A stretch of DNA of 59,858 nucleotides, taken from Helochares maculicollis. Taxonomy: Eukaryota; Arthropoda; Insecta; Coleoptera; Hydrophilidae. Below, piece after piece: positions 48,781 to 59,742 of this stretch. The position numbers and the translations under genes are program-made. How positions within the stretch are numbered: position 1 is the first letter of the stretch; each line of letters begins with the position of its first letter. Where the stretch lies: assembly GCA_033557835.1 (NCBI GenBank), contig JAWQRO010000087.1, positions 1-59,858 on the forward strand, in the 5' to 3' direction. The notes under the pieces were generated by a model. That model was not told the DNA's origin and searched no databases. It worked only from the letters and a program-made list of their open reading frames with translations.

Positions 48781-49065
48781 TAGGCGGAAGAGAATTATTA
48801 AAAATCCCTGCGTTACTTTTCAAAACTTTAATATCAAAGTACAAACTCTTACAATTCAAACTAACACAACAAATAAATTAAATAAGATAAATTGGTGTAC
48901 CACTAAGTTATATAAGATATTTACTAATACTATTTGTACTATAACAAGTGGTTTTGGAATGACGATAGGCTCTCTAACTGTTTGAGACTTTAACGCCGTT
49001 CCAAAACACATCAGTCAAGGTGCAACAAAACGATACATTATTTCAAAACAATTGGCTAATGAACG

Positions 49066-50521
49066 CTAACATTTTGATTCATCTTTCTTTTTGGGCTCCT
49101 CTCGCCTCATGAAATACAATATGGGGGCGCCCTCGAGTCTTCTAGCTCGCGACTGGAAGGTGACTTGACGAGGGGGAGGTTGTGGCGTCTCCGGTACCTC
49201 TGCAGTCTCCGACTCTTCCCCAGTTTCTAGCGAATCCTCCTCCATGCTGTCGGAGAGTTGTGCTTCCAGCTTGGCGAAAAGCATTCTGGCCCTCTTAGGC
49301 GAAGGCTCGGACTCCACTCCGTCTGAGTGAAAACTAGTTGACGGACGGCCGAATGAATGTGCTCTGGGTATGCGGTCTAAACGATACTCTTTAGCTGCCC
49401 GGGGCCTGTCGGACGTTCGTTTGGGCATCGTCGTTGAGACACTCTTACCTCTAGATATGTTAAAATCCGGATTGCGCGGTGGTGTTGTTGGATGTTCTAA
49501 TGTGTCCCCGCCTTGGTCAGCCGATGGGGTAGATGTAATAGTCTCGATCCCTGATATGTTCATATCTTGATGGGCGATCGGAGCAGCTGGAAGACTGCCG
49601 CCTTTGCTACCCGGAGTCGGTGGTGCGAGAGCGTCATCTCCTGAGGAATCCATAAACATTCTTATGGGTGGTGTCAATGAAATACCCAAAACCGCTAAGT
49701 CTGAATACTCCCCAGGAGGAGGGGTGCCAAAGCCCAGAACTGAAAGATCCTTGCACTTTGCATCGCGTCCGCTTGAATCCACAACTTTGGCAGGTGTCCC
49801 TGGGCCTATTTTTTTCTTAGCGGTTGACTTCGACGAGAAGAGTCCATTTCCTCCCGAAACGTCGCTTCTCTTAGGTGTGCCCTTCAATTTAGCCCTTCTT
49901 TTCATTTCCGAATCACATATGAACCCCTGGATACCCTTGAATCCTTGCGACTGTTCTCCCTTTCCGTAAACCTTCATAATTTTAGTCTCATTTAGTAATT
50001 CCTAAGAGAAGACATTTTTTTGGGTATTTACTCACCTGTCCTACATCTCTCTTTGAAATCCTGACCGGAATCCTGGATCGTGATTCATGACCACCCCTCG
50101 AGGAGCTGGAGTATCTCGTGGATCCTAGATATGGATATTCCTTCCATCTGGAATAGTGTCCACGGTTCATATCGTGTCGTCTCATGGAATAGCTTCCCCT
50201 GTACATCTTTCCCAGCTTCAGCCTTTTCTCAATCAAAAGTTCTGTAGGGCCTCGCGGAGACATGTCAGGCCTGGTACACCATTTTCGCGGCGGTGGGTTT
50301 TCCTCATCAAAATCGGGCATAGGGAAAATGATGTCGCCTGGACTGAGCGGTACGAGCTCGTCCATCTCCATCCCTGCCATTTTCAATTCGCTGATTGAAT
50401 TCTCACTGTCGTCGTCATTTGGCGGCTTGGACGGCCGTTCAGGGAACTTGCAAATAAGACACATCCAGCACTTCTTCAACGATTTACGGAAAACGATTCC
50501 CAATGCGAGGAAGATATGCAC
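49066..50521 (-). CDS. Unrecognised proline/serine-rich protein, at least two exons
   Basis: Exon A (about 50521-50036) and exon B (50001-49066) join in phase 0 to give RDVGQ|ELLNETKIMKVYGKG. A join using an alternative donor at 50045 is also in frame. An in-frame ATG is at 50462-50464. The frame is open up to a TGA at 50642-50644 without another ATG and encodes a hydrophobic run (FFFEVHIFLALGIVF) before KSLKKCWMCLICKF. This suggests either an upstream exon and a membrane anchor with juxtamembrane cysteines, or a start at the internal ATG. The body is rich in Ser-Pro/Thr-Pro sites (TPPPGEYSDL, LTPPIRMFMDSSG, APPTPGSKG). It has acidic tracts and, 34 residues before the end, RQVTF, which fits the protein phosphatase 1 docking pattern RVxF. 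No family recognised. Confidence 0.7.
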
Positions 50522-52079
50522 TTCGAAAAAGAAATGTAAGCGAAATAATTTGGACGAGTCATTGCCAACATTTTCGTTTCCAAAATTAATAAGGAATTGT
50601 AAGATTTTCTTCAGCTTTAATAAAAAGAATTTCCGTACGGCTCATGCTGAGTTATCACATATTACACATATAAAAACAACATAAGAATAGGTATGTACTC
50701 TTAAATTGGGCAAATCACAATGTTTCGTTTGATTCAGTCGTCACCCTTTGTGGGAACCTAGACTAAGAATCATGTTGACGAGACACTACATTTTGATCAT
50801 CTATTAAAGTAAATATGGATTTTCTTCTTTAATTAACTGATTCAACTAAGGTTCTTTGATATGAGAAGGTTCTTCAATTAAGAATGTCAAGTAGGTTTCT
50901 TGCAATATTTCAATTTAGAATATTAAAGTGTCAGAAGAGCAAAACTCAAAATATGAAGTTGGATGTGCAATTTGGAAAACATCAAAAAAAAGTTTCAAAT
51001 AAAACTATTAAATGTATTAAATTGTATTATTGACATTAAACAGTCTACATGAATGGCCTACGATCTCCATGAGAAATACAAAATCTGCACGAGAGATGAA
51101 CGATCTCTGTAAGAGATAAATGATTTCCATGAGAGATAAACGATTTTAGTGAGAGATCAAACTTCACCGTAAGATATATATGATCTCCGCGAGCGATCAC
51201 TGATCTTTATGAGAGATAAACGATCTCCGTAAGAGCTAAATTATCTTTACGAGAGACAATGATTTCTATTAGGGTTAAGTAACTGCTACGTAAAAGAAAT
51301 ATATGTGAGAGGCGAACAGCCTTATTCTATGTATGACAGCTGAATGCCTGCCGGGTGGAAATGAACCAAAAAAAGTCTGTTATTGAATGGTGGCACTTTC
51401 AAAAGTGCTTATATCTACATGTTAATGGAAATCCTGCAGGGCATTAATTAAAGAGGACTTAAATATTAATAGAAGCGGAGTACAAATAAAAAGATACGCG
51501 AAACACGGCCGAAATAAACAAATTTTTCGCTAAATTAGAGCTAAAAGACCGGTTTCGTCAAATTTGAGGTTAGGTTCAATTTGTCATTTGAGTTTTTACA
51601 AAAATAACTATTTGTAGGTTAGATGCAGAAGACTTACATGAAAGTAGGCAGCCAAAAATCAAATTCAACGACCAGTCCAAGGCCATGGTGGCCTCTTTTC
51701 GAAACTTTCAGTAAAAAAACCACCCGGCTTCAATAAGACGCCACTTTTCACTAATTAGACAGTTGAAACAAACAAATTTCGCGCTTTAAGGGTTGACCAA
51801 TTGGAAGCTGGCGCGGATTTAATCCGATTTAAATTTTGACGCTAATTTTAGCAATTTAAATTAAATAAAAAAAATTTACCAAAATGAACAAAACACAAAT
51901 TTTTCATATTTTGAGTGACATTAGGGCAAAAATCAATGTGTTGATAAGCTTTAAGTTAGATATTTAATGACTGTCTGCATTTTTTTCAGGTAGCATTATA
52001 ATTCCAATTTCATAAAACGTTCGGTTTTTATTGGCAAAACAAGAGAACAGACTACATTTGACTTCAGAATCTGATTTTT
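50522..52079. other. Intergenic region with a minisatellite
   Basis: No gene supported. It lies between the divergently transcribed unknown gene and RhoGAPp190, so both promoters may lie here or further in. The 51058-51270 repeat is listed separately. Confidence 0.4.
51058..51270. repeat. ~20-21-bp minisatellite with palindromic units
   Basis: About ten diverged copies of GATCTCCATGAGAGATAAAC. Each unit pairs GATCTC with GAGAGATC-like sequence, so single units can fold back. Copies vary at several positions. Confidence 0.8.
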
Positions 52080-52490
52080 TTTACCAATCAGGATGTTCTG
52101 AATCATTATTTTGCTTGCGTGGTAGAATATACGACTCCTTTCTAATCCCACCAAACTGATAAGATCTTTTTATGATAAATACCAAGTTTTGATGTAGTTT
52201 TTACTGGTTCACCTCCTTTGTCAAGCGATTTTTTTTTCATTACTATTGCAACGTTTCATTACGTTATGATTTTTTTCTAAAACGGCTCAATTTTGTTTCG
52301 TTTCATAAGCGTATCATAATGCTAACTTGTTTTTAGATGAATTTCATATATTGTATTCTGTTGACCTGTGTCGAGTAGTGCTTTGATTTGGTCATCAACT
52401 TTATTGGGACGACCAGTTCCTTCCCTTAAGTGAAAATCCCCCGAATAAAATTTGGCTAAACCACATTATTTGCGAATTCTTTGATTTATA
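52080..52490 (-). mobile_element. Short mariner remnant
   Basis: The minus strand gives CGLAKFYSGDFHLREGTGRP and KVDDQIKALLDTGQQNT (N-terminal helix-turn-helix linker). Farther on, about 52110-52215, it gives EPVKTTSKLGIYHKK and SVWWD (central catalytic region). The rest is lost. It lies upstream of the RhoGAPp190 start, possibly in a 5'-UTR intron. Confidence 0.65.
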
Positions 52491-52647
52491 CAAAATATAT
52501 CGCTTGTTACGCAAACTCTACCAATTTTAATACATACTTAATGGATTTCAAAGGAACTCTTGAATTTTGATACAAATCTCATTTGCTTGGATACGAATTT
52601 TGTTGGTTTTACTCAAAATTGTAATTTTGTTTCAGGTGTTTATAGCC

Positions 52648-52677
52648 ATGCACGAATTTAAAGGTAATGGTACATAG
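52648..52677 (+). promoter_or_regulatory. Possible short upstream ORF in the RhoGAPp190 leader
   Basis: A splice-acceptor-like TTTTGTTTCAG ends at 52635. After it an ATG at 52648 opens a nine-codon frame closed by TAG at 52675-52677, 26 bp before the main ATG. If this stretch is in the mature leader, the frame could dampen translation. Its AAAG|GTAATG could also act as a donor, which would remove part of it. Confidence 0.3.
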
Positions 52678-52703
52678 ATTTACCTCAAGTAAAATAACGC
52701 ATC

Positions 52704-54220
52704 ATGGCCAGGAAAGCAGAGACTGTCCGATCCATTAACGTGGCCGTCGTTGGCTTGTCGGGAATGGAAAAGGATAAAGGACATGCCGGTGTAGGGAAAT
52801 CTTGTCTCTGTAATCGTTTTATGAGATCTTTAGCTGATGATTATAACGTCGATCACATCTCAGTATTAAGCCAGGTAATAGAAGCACTTTAGCACCATTA
52901 AAATAGTCGTGCTGATTCTTCTGTAAAAACGATTCTATTTTTCTGTAATAATGACATTTTTATACTGATCTGTGCACTTTTGCCTTCCAGACGGACTTCA
53001 GTGGTCGTGTCGTGAACAATGACCATTTTTTGTACTGGGGAGAAGTAATAAAGTCATCAGAAGAGGGGATAGATTATCAATTCGGCGTGATTGAACAAAC
53101 TGAATTCATCGACGATGCGTCTTTCCAGCCGTTCAAGGGCGGCAAGATGGAACCGTACGTCAAGAGGTGCGCAGCTACGAAAATAACGTCCGCGGAAAAG
53201 CTAATGTACATTTGCAAAAACCAGTTGGGGATCGAGAAGGAATACGAGCAGAAGGTCTTGCCGGACGGGAAGCTAAATATCGACGGTTTTATCTGTGTTT
53301 TTGATGTAAGCGTTGTGCCAAGTCGAGCTTTAGAGAAACAAATAGAAATAGTAGTGGCAATTTTAAATAATTTAGTCAAAACTAAGAAACCAATTGTTTT
53401 TGTTACAACTAAGAACGACGACGCAAACGAGTTGTATATTAGAGAAGCAGATAAATTAGTACAAAGAAAAGAATATAAAGGTGCTATTCCGCTAGTGGAA
53501 ACTTCTGCCCATGATAACGTCAATGTAGACTTAGCGTTTATTCTGTTAGCGCAGATGATTGACAGGAGTAAGCTGAGATCGAAAGTCATTTCATACGCCG
53601 AGGCAGCTAGAGCTCGCAAGGAACTCATGGACGCCGCCAGCGAGGCTTTCTTACGATTGATTCGAATCCACGTCACCGATTGCAGGGCCCTGTGGTCCCA
53701 GACCGTTAAGAAACTAAATAACCATAAGGAATGGGTGTATTTCGTTCAACTGTTTGGCTTGGACGGAACTCAACGTTTGTTTAGAAGGCACATTAAGAAG
53801 TTGAAGGACGAACAGTTGGCTAAGCGGGTCGCGCATTACATGGAGATGTTACCTGATGTTTTACATGAACTAGTCCCAGATATAAACACATTTACCGACA
53901 GGCAAGTCGTTTCGTTTCTTGTTTAACGATGGCATTTTGTTTGTTGCCCGCATTCATTGTATTTATTCGGGTTTGGTCGACGCCAATTCATTGCATTTTG
54001 TTTCTAGTGATTGGCCATCTATTCAACAGTACCTGAAAACGCATCCAGATTTCTCTCAGTATTTCTACGAGTGCCCGGAGGACATGCCATGGACTGAATG
54101 CGAGTTGGGTTCCGATAATGAAGACACCAGGATTCCTTACGACGTTTTGGACACAAGCGATGCAGAAACTGTATATAAAAACCACGTCAACGTCTTGCAG
54201 CAAGAGCAGAAGCGGTTGGA
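52704..54220 (+). CDS. RhoGAPp190: p190 RhoGAP, exons 1-3 (GTPase domain and first FF domains)
   Basis: Exon 1 is 52704-52874, exon 2 is 52991-53901 and exon 3 is 54008-54220. This is the insect orthologue of ARHGAP35/ARHGAP5, a cytoplasmic GTPase-activating protein that turns off Rho. Residues 1-57 hold the P-loop, stretched as in this family (GLSGMEKDKGHAGVGKSC, Lys32-Ser33). Exon 2 starts TDFSGRVVNNDHFLYWGEV, typical of the family. It carries the NTP-binding TKND (residues about 197-200) and ETSA (227-230), then a first FF domain at about 255-325. Exon 3 (SDWPSIQQYLKTHPDFSQYF...) belongs to the second FF region. Joins are phase 0, 2 and 2. Intron 2 uses a GC donor (CAG|GCAAGT). The ATG is in a fair context (ATCATGG). 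Confidence 0.96.
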
Positions 54221-57216
54221 GTACGTAATGACTTTCTATTTGCTTCGATCTTTTTTTTAGACTTTTACACGATTTAATTTCAACATGATTTTATTCCTAA
54301 TCATTATATTTTCAAAAATTTTATCTGTAGAAATTTTAATTTTCAAACATGTCAGCTTTTTAAATACCTATTTAGACATTTTATTAATTACAAAATTGAT
54401 TTTGTTAACTGTCGTTACTGTTTCTGCATAGTAATTGATCAAAATGAAGATGTGCTTCTTTGAGGGTAGCTTAAATGATGCTTTTGCCCAGTAGGGTTTT
54501 CCCCTATAATAGCCGACTTCATTTTGATTGACTTTATTTCATAGCAGCACAAATACTCTTATTTGCATAGCTGTTGTTTTATACATAAAAATTTGTTTTA
54601 TGCCTCATACATCATTTTTGCAAGCTCACATCGCTTAGCCTAGTTCTGCATCTTAGGTGCAATTTGTAGCTATCACAGTAGAGAACCTTTCGACTTTTGG
54701 TCTGAAGGTGTTACCTTTTAGTCGCCCAAAACACAAAATGGGGCAAAAACGATTTTTATGTATGAAATGTTGGGTGGAGGTTTAATAATAATTTATTTTA
54801 ATGAGTCTAGCGGATGATTTGGTTTTAATCTGATTTGGTTGTGAAATATGATTTCTGTCAAGTGAGAAAAGGCAGCACACTAATCTAATTAAAATCTATC
54901 TACACAAGACCCAGCTTTATAAGATCCAGGGCTTGCAATATTCGGCCTTTACAAAACTTGGTTTTAGCAATACTTGGTTTTAACAAGACAAGGTTTTGGC
55001 AAGACGTGGTTTTGACAAGACATTGTTTTGTTAAGACGTGATTTTGACAAAGCTGCATTTTGACAAGGCTGGTTTTTGACAAGATGTCGTTTTGGCAGGA
55101 CTTTATTTTGACAAGACTTGGCTGTGCCATGATTTGGTTTTGGCAAGACTTGGTTTTAACAAGACGTGGTTTTGACAAGACAAGGTTTTGACAAGACGTT
55201 GTTTTGTCAAGACGTGATTTTGACAAGACCTGATTTGACAAAACGTAGTTTTGGTAAGACGTGGTTTTGACAAAGCCGGATTTTGACATGGCTTATTTTT
55301 GACAAGATGTCGTTTTGGCAGGACTTGATTTTGACAAGACTTGGTGTGCCATGACTCGGTTTTGGCAAGTCTTCTTAAAACAAGACTTGATTTTGACAAG
55401 ACAAGGTTTTGATAAGACGTTGTTTTGTCAAGACGTGATTTTGCCAAGACCTGATTTGACAAAACGTAGATTTGACAAGACATGGTTTTGACAAAGCTGG
55501 ATTTTGACCAGGCTGGTTTTTGACAAGATATCCTTTTGGCATGACTTTATTTTGACAAGACTTAAATGTGCCATGATTTGGTTTTAACAACACTTGATTT
55601 TGACAAGACGTTTTGTCGAGACGTGATTTGACAAATCGTAGTTTTGACAAGACGTTGTTTTGTCGAGATGTGATTTGGACAAGACTTGATTTGACAAAAC
55701 GTAGCTTTGACAAGATGTTTTGGCAGGACTTGATTTTGACAAGACTTGGTTTTAACAAGACTTGATTTTGACAAGACAAGGTTTTGATAAGACATTATTT
55801 TGTCAAGACGTGATTTTGACAAGACCTGATTTGACAAAACATAGATTTGACAAGACGTGGTTTTGACAAAACATAGATTTGACAAGACGTGGTTTTGACA
55901 AAGCTGGATTTTGACCAGGCTGGTTTTTGACAAGATGTCCTTTTGGCATGACTTTATTTTGACAAGACTTAGATGTGCCATGACTTGGTTTTAACAACAC
56001 TTGATTTTGACAAGACGTTGTTTTGTCGAGACGTGATTTGGACAAGACCTGATTTGACAAAACGTAGTTTTGACAAGACGTTGTTTTGTCGAGACGTGAT
56101 TTGGACAAGACCTGATTTGACAAAACGTAGCTTTGACAAGACGTGGTTTTGACAAGGCTGGTTTTTGACAAAATGTCGTTTTGGCAGGCCTTGATTTTGA
56201 CTAGACTTAGTTGTGCCATGACTTGGTTTTGGCAAGACTTGATTTTAACAAGACTTGATTTTGACAAGACGTGGTTTTGACAAGACCTGGTTTTGACAAG
56301 ACGTAGTTTTGACAAGTCTTGGTTATGCAATGACTTGGTTTTGGCAAGACATAGTTTTGACAAGACCTGGTTTTGACAAGACGTGGTTTTGACAAGACAT
56401 GGTTTTGACAAAACGTTGTTTTGACAAGACAAGGTTTGGTCAAGACTTGGTTTTGACAAGACTTGGTTTTAACAACACTTGATTTTGACAAGACATGGGT
56501 TTAACAAGACAAGGTTTTGACAAGACGTTGTTTTGACAAGACCTGGTTTTGGCAAGACTTGGTTTTGGCAAGATTTGGTTTTGCCAAGGCGTGTTTTTGA
56601 CAAGACAAGGTTTTGCTAAAACGTAGTCTTGACAAGACGTGATTTAGACAAGACCTGGTTTTGACGAAACATAGTTTTGACAAACGTAATTTTCACAATA
56701 CTGGGTTTTGACAAGATATCATTTTGGCAAGACTTGGTTTTAACAACAGTTGGTTTTAGCAAGACATAGTTTTGACAAGACGTGATTTTGACAAGACCTG
56801 GTTTTGACAAAACCTGGTTTTGACAAGACCTGGTTTTGACAAGACTTGGTTTTGACAAGACCTGGTTTTGGCAAGACCTGGCAGGACTTGATTTTGACAA
56901 GACGTAGTTGTGACATGACTTGGTTTTGACAAGACTTGGTTTTTACAAGGCTTGGTTTTGGCTAGACTTTTAATAAGGCTTAATTACAACAAGGCTTGAT
57001 TTTAGTAAGACTTTGCTCTGGCAAGACTTGGTTTTAACAAGGTTCGGTTTTGGTGGATTCTATTGGTTTGCCCTTTGCTTGTATTTTGTTTGTACCGCTT
57101 ACTAATAGTGACTGATTTTTAATTTGGTGCTGTTTAACCCCAGGATGCCTAAAAGGTAACAAAATTGCACTCATACTTTTCTCTGTGGTTACTAACCAGC
57201 GCATTTTTGAAATCAG
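54221..57216 (+). other. RhoGAPp190 intron 3
   Basis: This 2,996-bp intron starts at GTACGT and ends AAATCAG. The chosen ends give KRLE|WKKQFKQLLE, aligned residue for residue in spacing with the vertebrate FF region. 54260-54890 is plain AT-rich sequence; 54900-57060 is a minisatellite. Confidence 0.85.
54900..57060 (-). repeat. 17-bp minisatellite, roughly 120 copies
   Basis: The plus-strand unit is GACAAGACGTGGTTTTG with variants (CTTGG, CCTGG, TTAACAAGAC). On the minus strand all three frames are nearly free of stops. Because 17 is not a multiple of 3, each frame cycles through the same 17-residue pattern (CQNQVLSKPSLVKTKS-like). Several long open frames of 60-218 codons therefore appear; they are by-products of the repeat, not genes. 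Units degrade toward 56950-57060. Confidence 0.93.
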
Positions 57217-59605
57217 ATGGAAAAAGCAGTTCAAACAGTTGTTGGAGGACACAGGGTACGTGACGCCGGGTAAGCATCTCTCCGAAGTGAGGGTTTTGTT
57301 CATGGGACGTGAATGTTTTGAAGCGTTGTCGGAGCACGATTGCCAGCAAATTTACGACGCACACCAACGGGAACTGATCGAAAATGCCAAGCACAATTTT
57401 CAGGAGTTGCTGCTGGAGCATGCGGATTTATTTTATCATTTCAAAAGCATTGCTCCCACAGGAACTATCACCCAAGATGATATAAAGGAAATAACTGATG
57501 TTTTACAAGATGATTTTAGGTACTTTAATATTTATTTCCGCAAACTTAATCCCTTGTCTTATGATGACTATTATTTGAATGGATTCAACTTCTTTATTTG
57601 CATTTCAATCAAAATATGCATGACATTCCAGTCGAAATACTAAGTGATTATCAAATCTAAAATGTTGAAGCGGGTTTCAAAACACGAGTCATACGACAGA
57701 GGGTTTATAAACTGTTTGGATTTTGGCCGAAGGTATTCATGTGACATTTTCTACATTCCAGGTATAAAATTCTAGATAGATTGGACCAAGATCGAAAATT
57801 AATGCTGTTCCAGCATCTAGGTTTTGTTCATTGTCCGATAAGGGAGCATTGTCCAGCATTTCCGAATTGCATGGACGCCCTTATAGAACGAATTTTAGCA
57901 ACAAAAGCACATAGGTATTGTCTTTATTCTCTTGGTTCCTTGCAAATAGACTTTAGGTTCTCCAACTGCATTGAAAAAAAATGAATAAAATTGTCGATTG
58001 TATAACCTTATATCGTAAGGTTAGACAATGTTATGATTTCGAATAGAAAGTTATAATTATTTCCCTGTTTAGACCTTCATCCTGGAATCGCAGCACACAA
58101 TGGCTCTTAAGTTCAGACAATAATCAGCTCAATCTTGTTATACTTGGAATTAATAATTTAGCAGAAGAGTTAGCAGATAAAATTAGAGTAAGTAATGCGC
58201 GATTCGGCAGAATTGGATTGCGGTTAACGAATTTCGCTTGCAGGCACAATGTGAAGATGATGAATACGAAATAGATTGTCAATTTTATAGTTTGGATTAT
58301 AGAATAATAAATGGAGATGTTAGTTTACCTCATAACTCGTTTAGAACCGCCGATTTTGTACCGCACGGTAGTTTTTGTGTTTATTCCAACGCCGACTCCT
58401 TCGAGTACATACGGGAGAGTTTGGAGAAAACTTTGTTATCAAACTTAGAGCAGGAAGATAAGCTTCCATTTCAAGGTTTACCCATCGTTTTAATGTTCAT
58501 ACAAGATTCGTTTATTGAAGAGAAAGATATTTTAAAGTTGCGTGAAGAGGGCCAAAGCTTAGCTGACAGGTACGAGTCGACGCTGAGACCTATCAGTTCG
58601 TTTTAATAATTACGCTTTGTTTTCAGCTTGCAATGTCCGTTTATGGACGTTTGCTTAGACCAAGTCAGCGAAGAACAATTAGTATCAGATGCGCTGCATC
58701 AACTTGTCCAAAGTATTCATCACAGAGCGGGTTTTTTAAATATTTATCAATCTGTTATAGAGTGTGTAGAACCAGATATTAGGTAATTTTAATATGAGTC
58801 GTTTCTCTTTTTTAATTGTTATGAATTTTCGAGGCGTTTGCGTGACTTGTTTCATTTTTGCTTCCAGGATAATTATGTGTATGTTTTGTGGCGATCCGTA
58901 TTCCGTGGAGAACGTTTTGGCGCCACTTTTATCACACCAATGTTGTTTCTTATCGGCGGAACGTAGTATTATATTAGAGACGTATTTAGGAGATTCCAAG
59001 CGAAAGGTGGAAGTGATCATCTCATCATTCCATGGCGCAAACGCATTCCGTGATGAACTCGTGCACGGGTTCATATTAGTTTATTCCACTAAGAGAAAAG
59101 CCTCACTGGCCACCTTAAAGTAAGTTTGTCCGGCTGAAATACGACAGGCGATAGCTAACGAATCTTCTTTTCAGCGCATTTTCAATGAACATTCCCAATC
59201 TTCCGATACAAATTCTGGCTGTTACCGAATCTGGAGGCTCAAACGCTTTTTTCAACAATGACCTGAGTCACTTGCTGATTACCGAAGGCAACGCCACTGC
59301 AGACCGGTTACATGCTCATTTCATTACGTCCAGCGCCTCTTCACAACAAAAAAGTAAGTTTGAGTGTCTTTATTTTTTCGCCCGCTCTAACGTTATTAAC
59401 TTATTTCAGCTGCTTTTTATACTCCCTTCTTCAAAGAAGTGTGGGAGAAGAAGCCCGAAATCGAGCAGGCCTTCAATATGGAAGAACCTGCCGGGCTGGA
59501 CGACAGTGGCGAAGGAACTTTGGAACACCCACGGTCTCAACGAGCTCGAGGCCACCCACTTCCACCCCCGAGACATGAAAGTTATCACTTGAAATTGACT
59601 GATGG
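57217..59605 (+). CDS. RhoGAPp190: p190 RhoGAP, exons 4-11 (FF3-4 and pseudo-GTPase domains), partial at 3' end
   Basis: Exons: 57217-57519, 57762-57914, 58073-58187, 58244-58569, 58627-58782, 58868-59119, 59175-59353 and 59410-59605. All junctions are GT-AG and all phases agree (2, 2, 0, 2, 2, 2, 1, 2). With exons 1-3 the total is 991 complete codons. Exon 4 holds an FF domain (NAKHNFQELLLEHADLFYHF). Exon 5 has HLGFVHCPIREHCPAFPNC. Exons 6-9 cover the two pseudo-GTPase modules, with NLVILGINNLAEELADKIR and later IIMCMFCGDPYSVENVLAPL and ELVHGFILVYSTKRKASLA. They lack normal P-loops, as in the family. Exon 11 begins the unstructured linker and ends TDGG| at a GTACG donor. The linker's remainder and the catalytic RhoGAP domain with its arginine finger lie beyond the window. 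Confidence 0.96.
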
Positions 59606-59742
59606 GTACGTTTTTCAAATTGCTTTTGATTTTTAACTTGTTTACTGATCTAAAGTTAGTCGTAACTTTCCAGCTTTAAATTTCCTGATTTGAAGTTCGT
59701 CTCCGAAACAGATTTATAATTTATCACGTTGCATATATTGGG

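Noticed and set aside
49370..50684. Plus-strand open frames of 66-140 codons
   Set aside because: They overlap the minus-strand unknown gene, whose two exons join in frame and carry protein-like composition; the plus-strand frames do not.
53077..53676. 199-codon open frame on the minus strand
   Set aside because: It is the antisense shadow of RhoGAPp190 exon 2, whose sense protein is clearly conserved.
54900..56900. Long antisense open frames of 60-218 codons rich in Gln-Asn, Ser-Lys and Val-Lys-Thr
   Set aside because: They follow the 17-bp minisatellite exactly and appear in all three frames; no gene structure around them.
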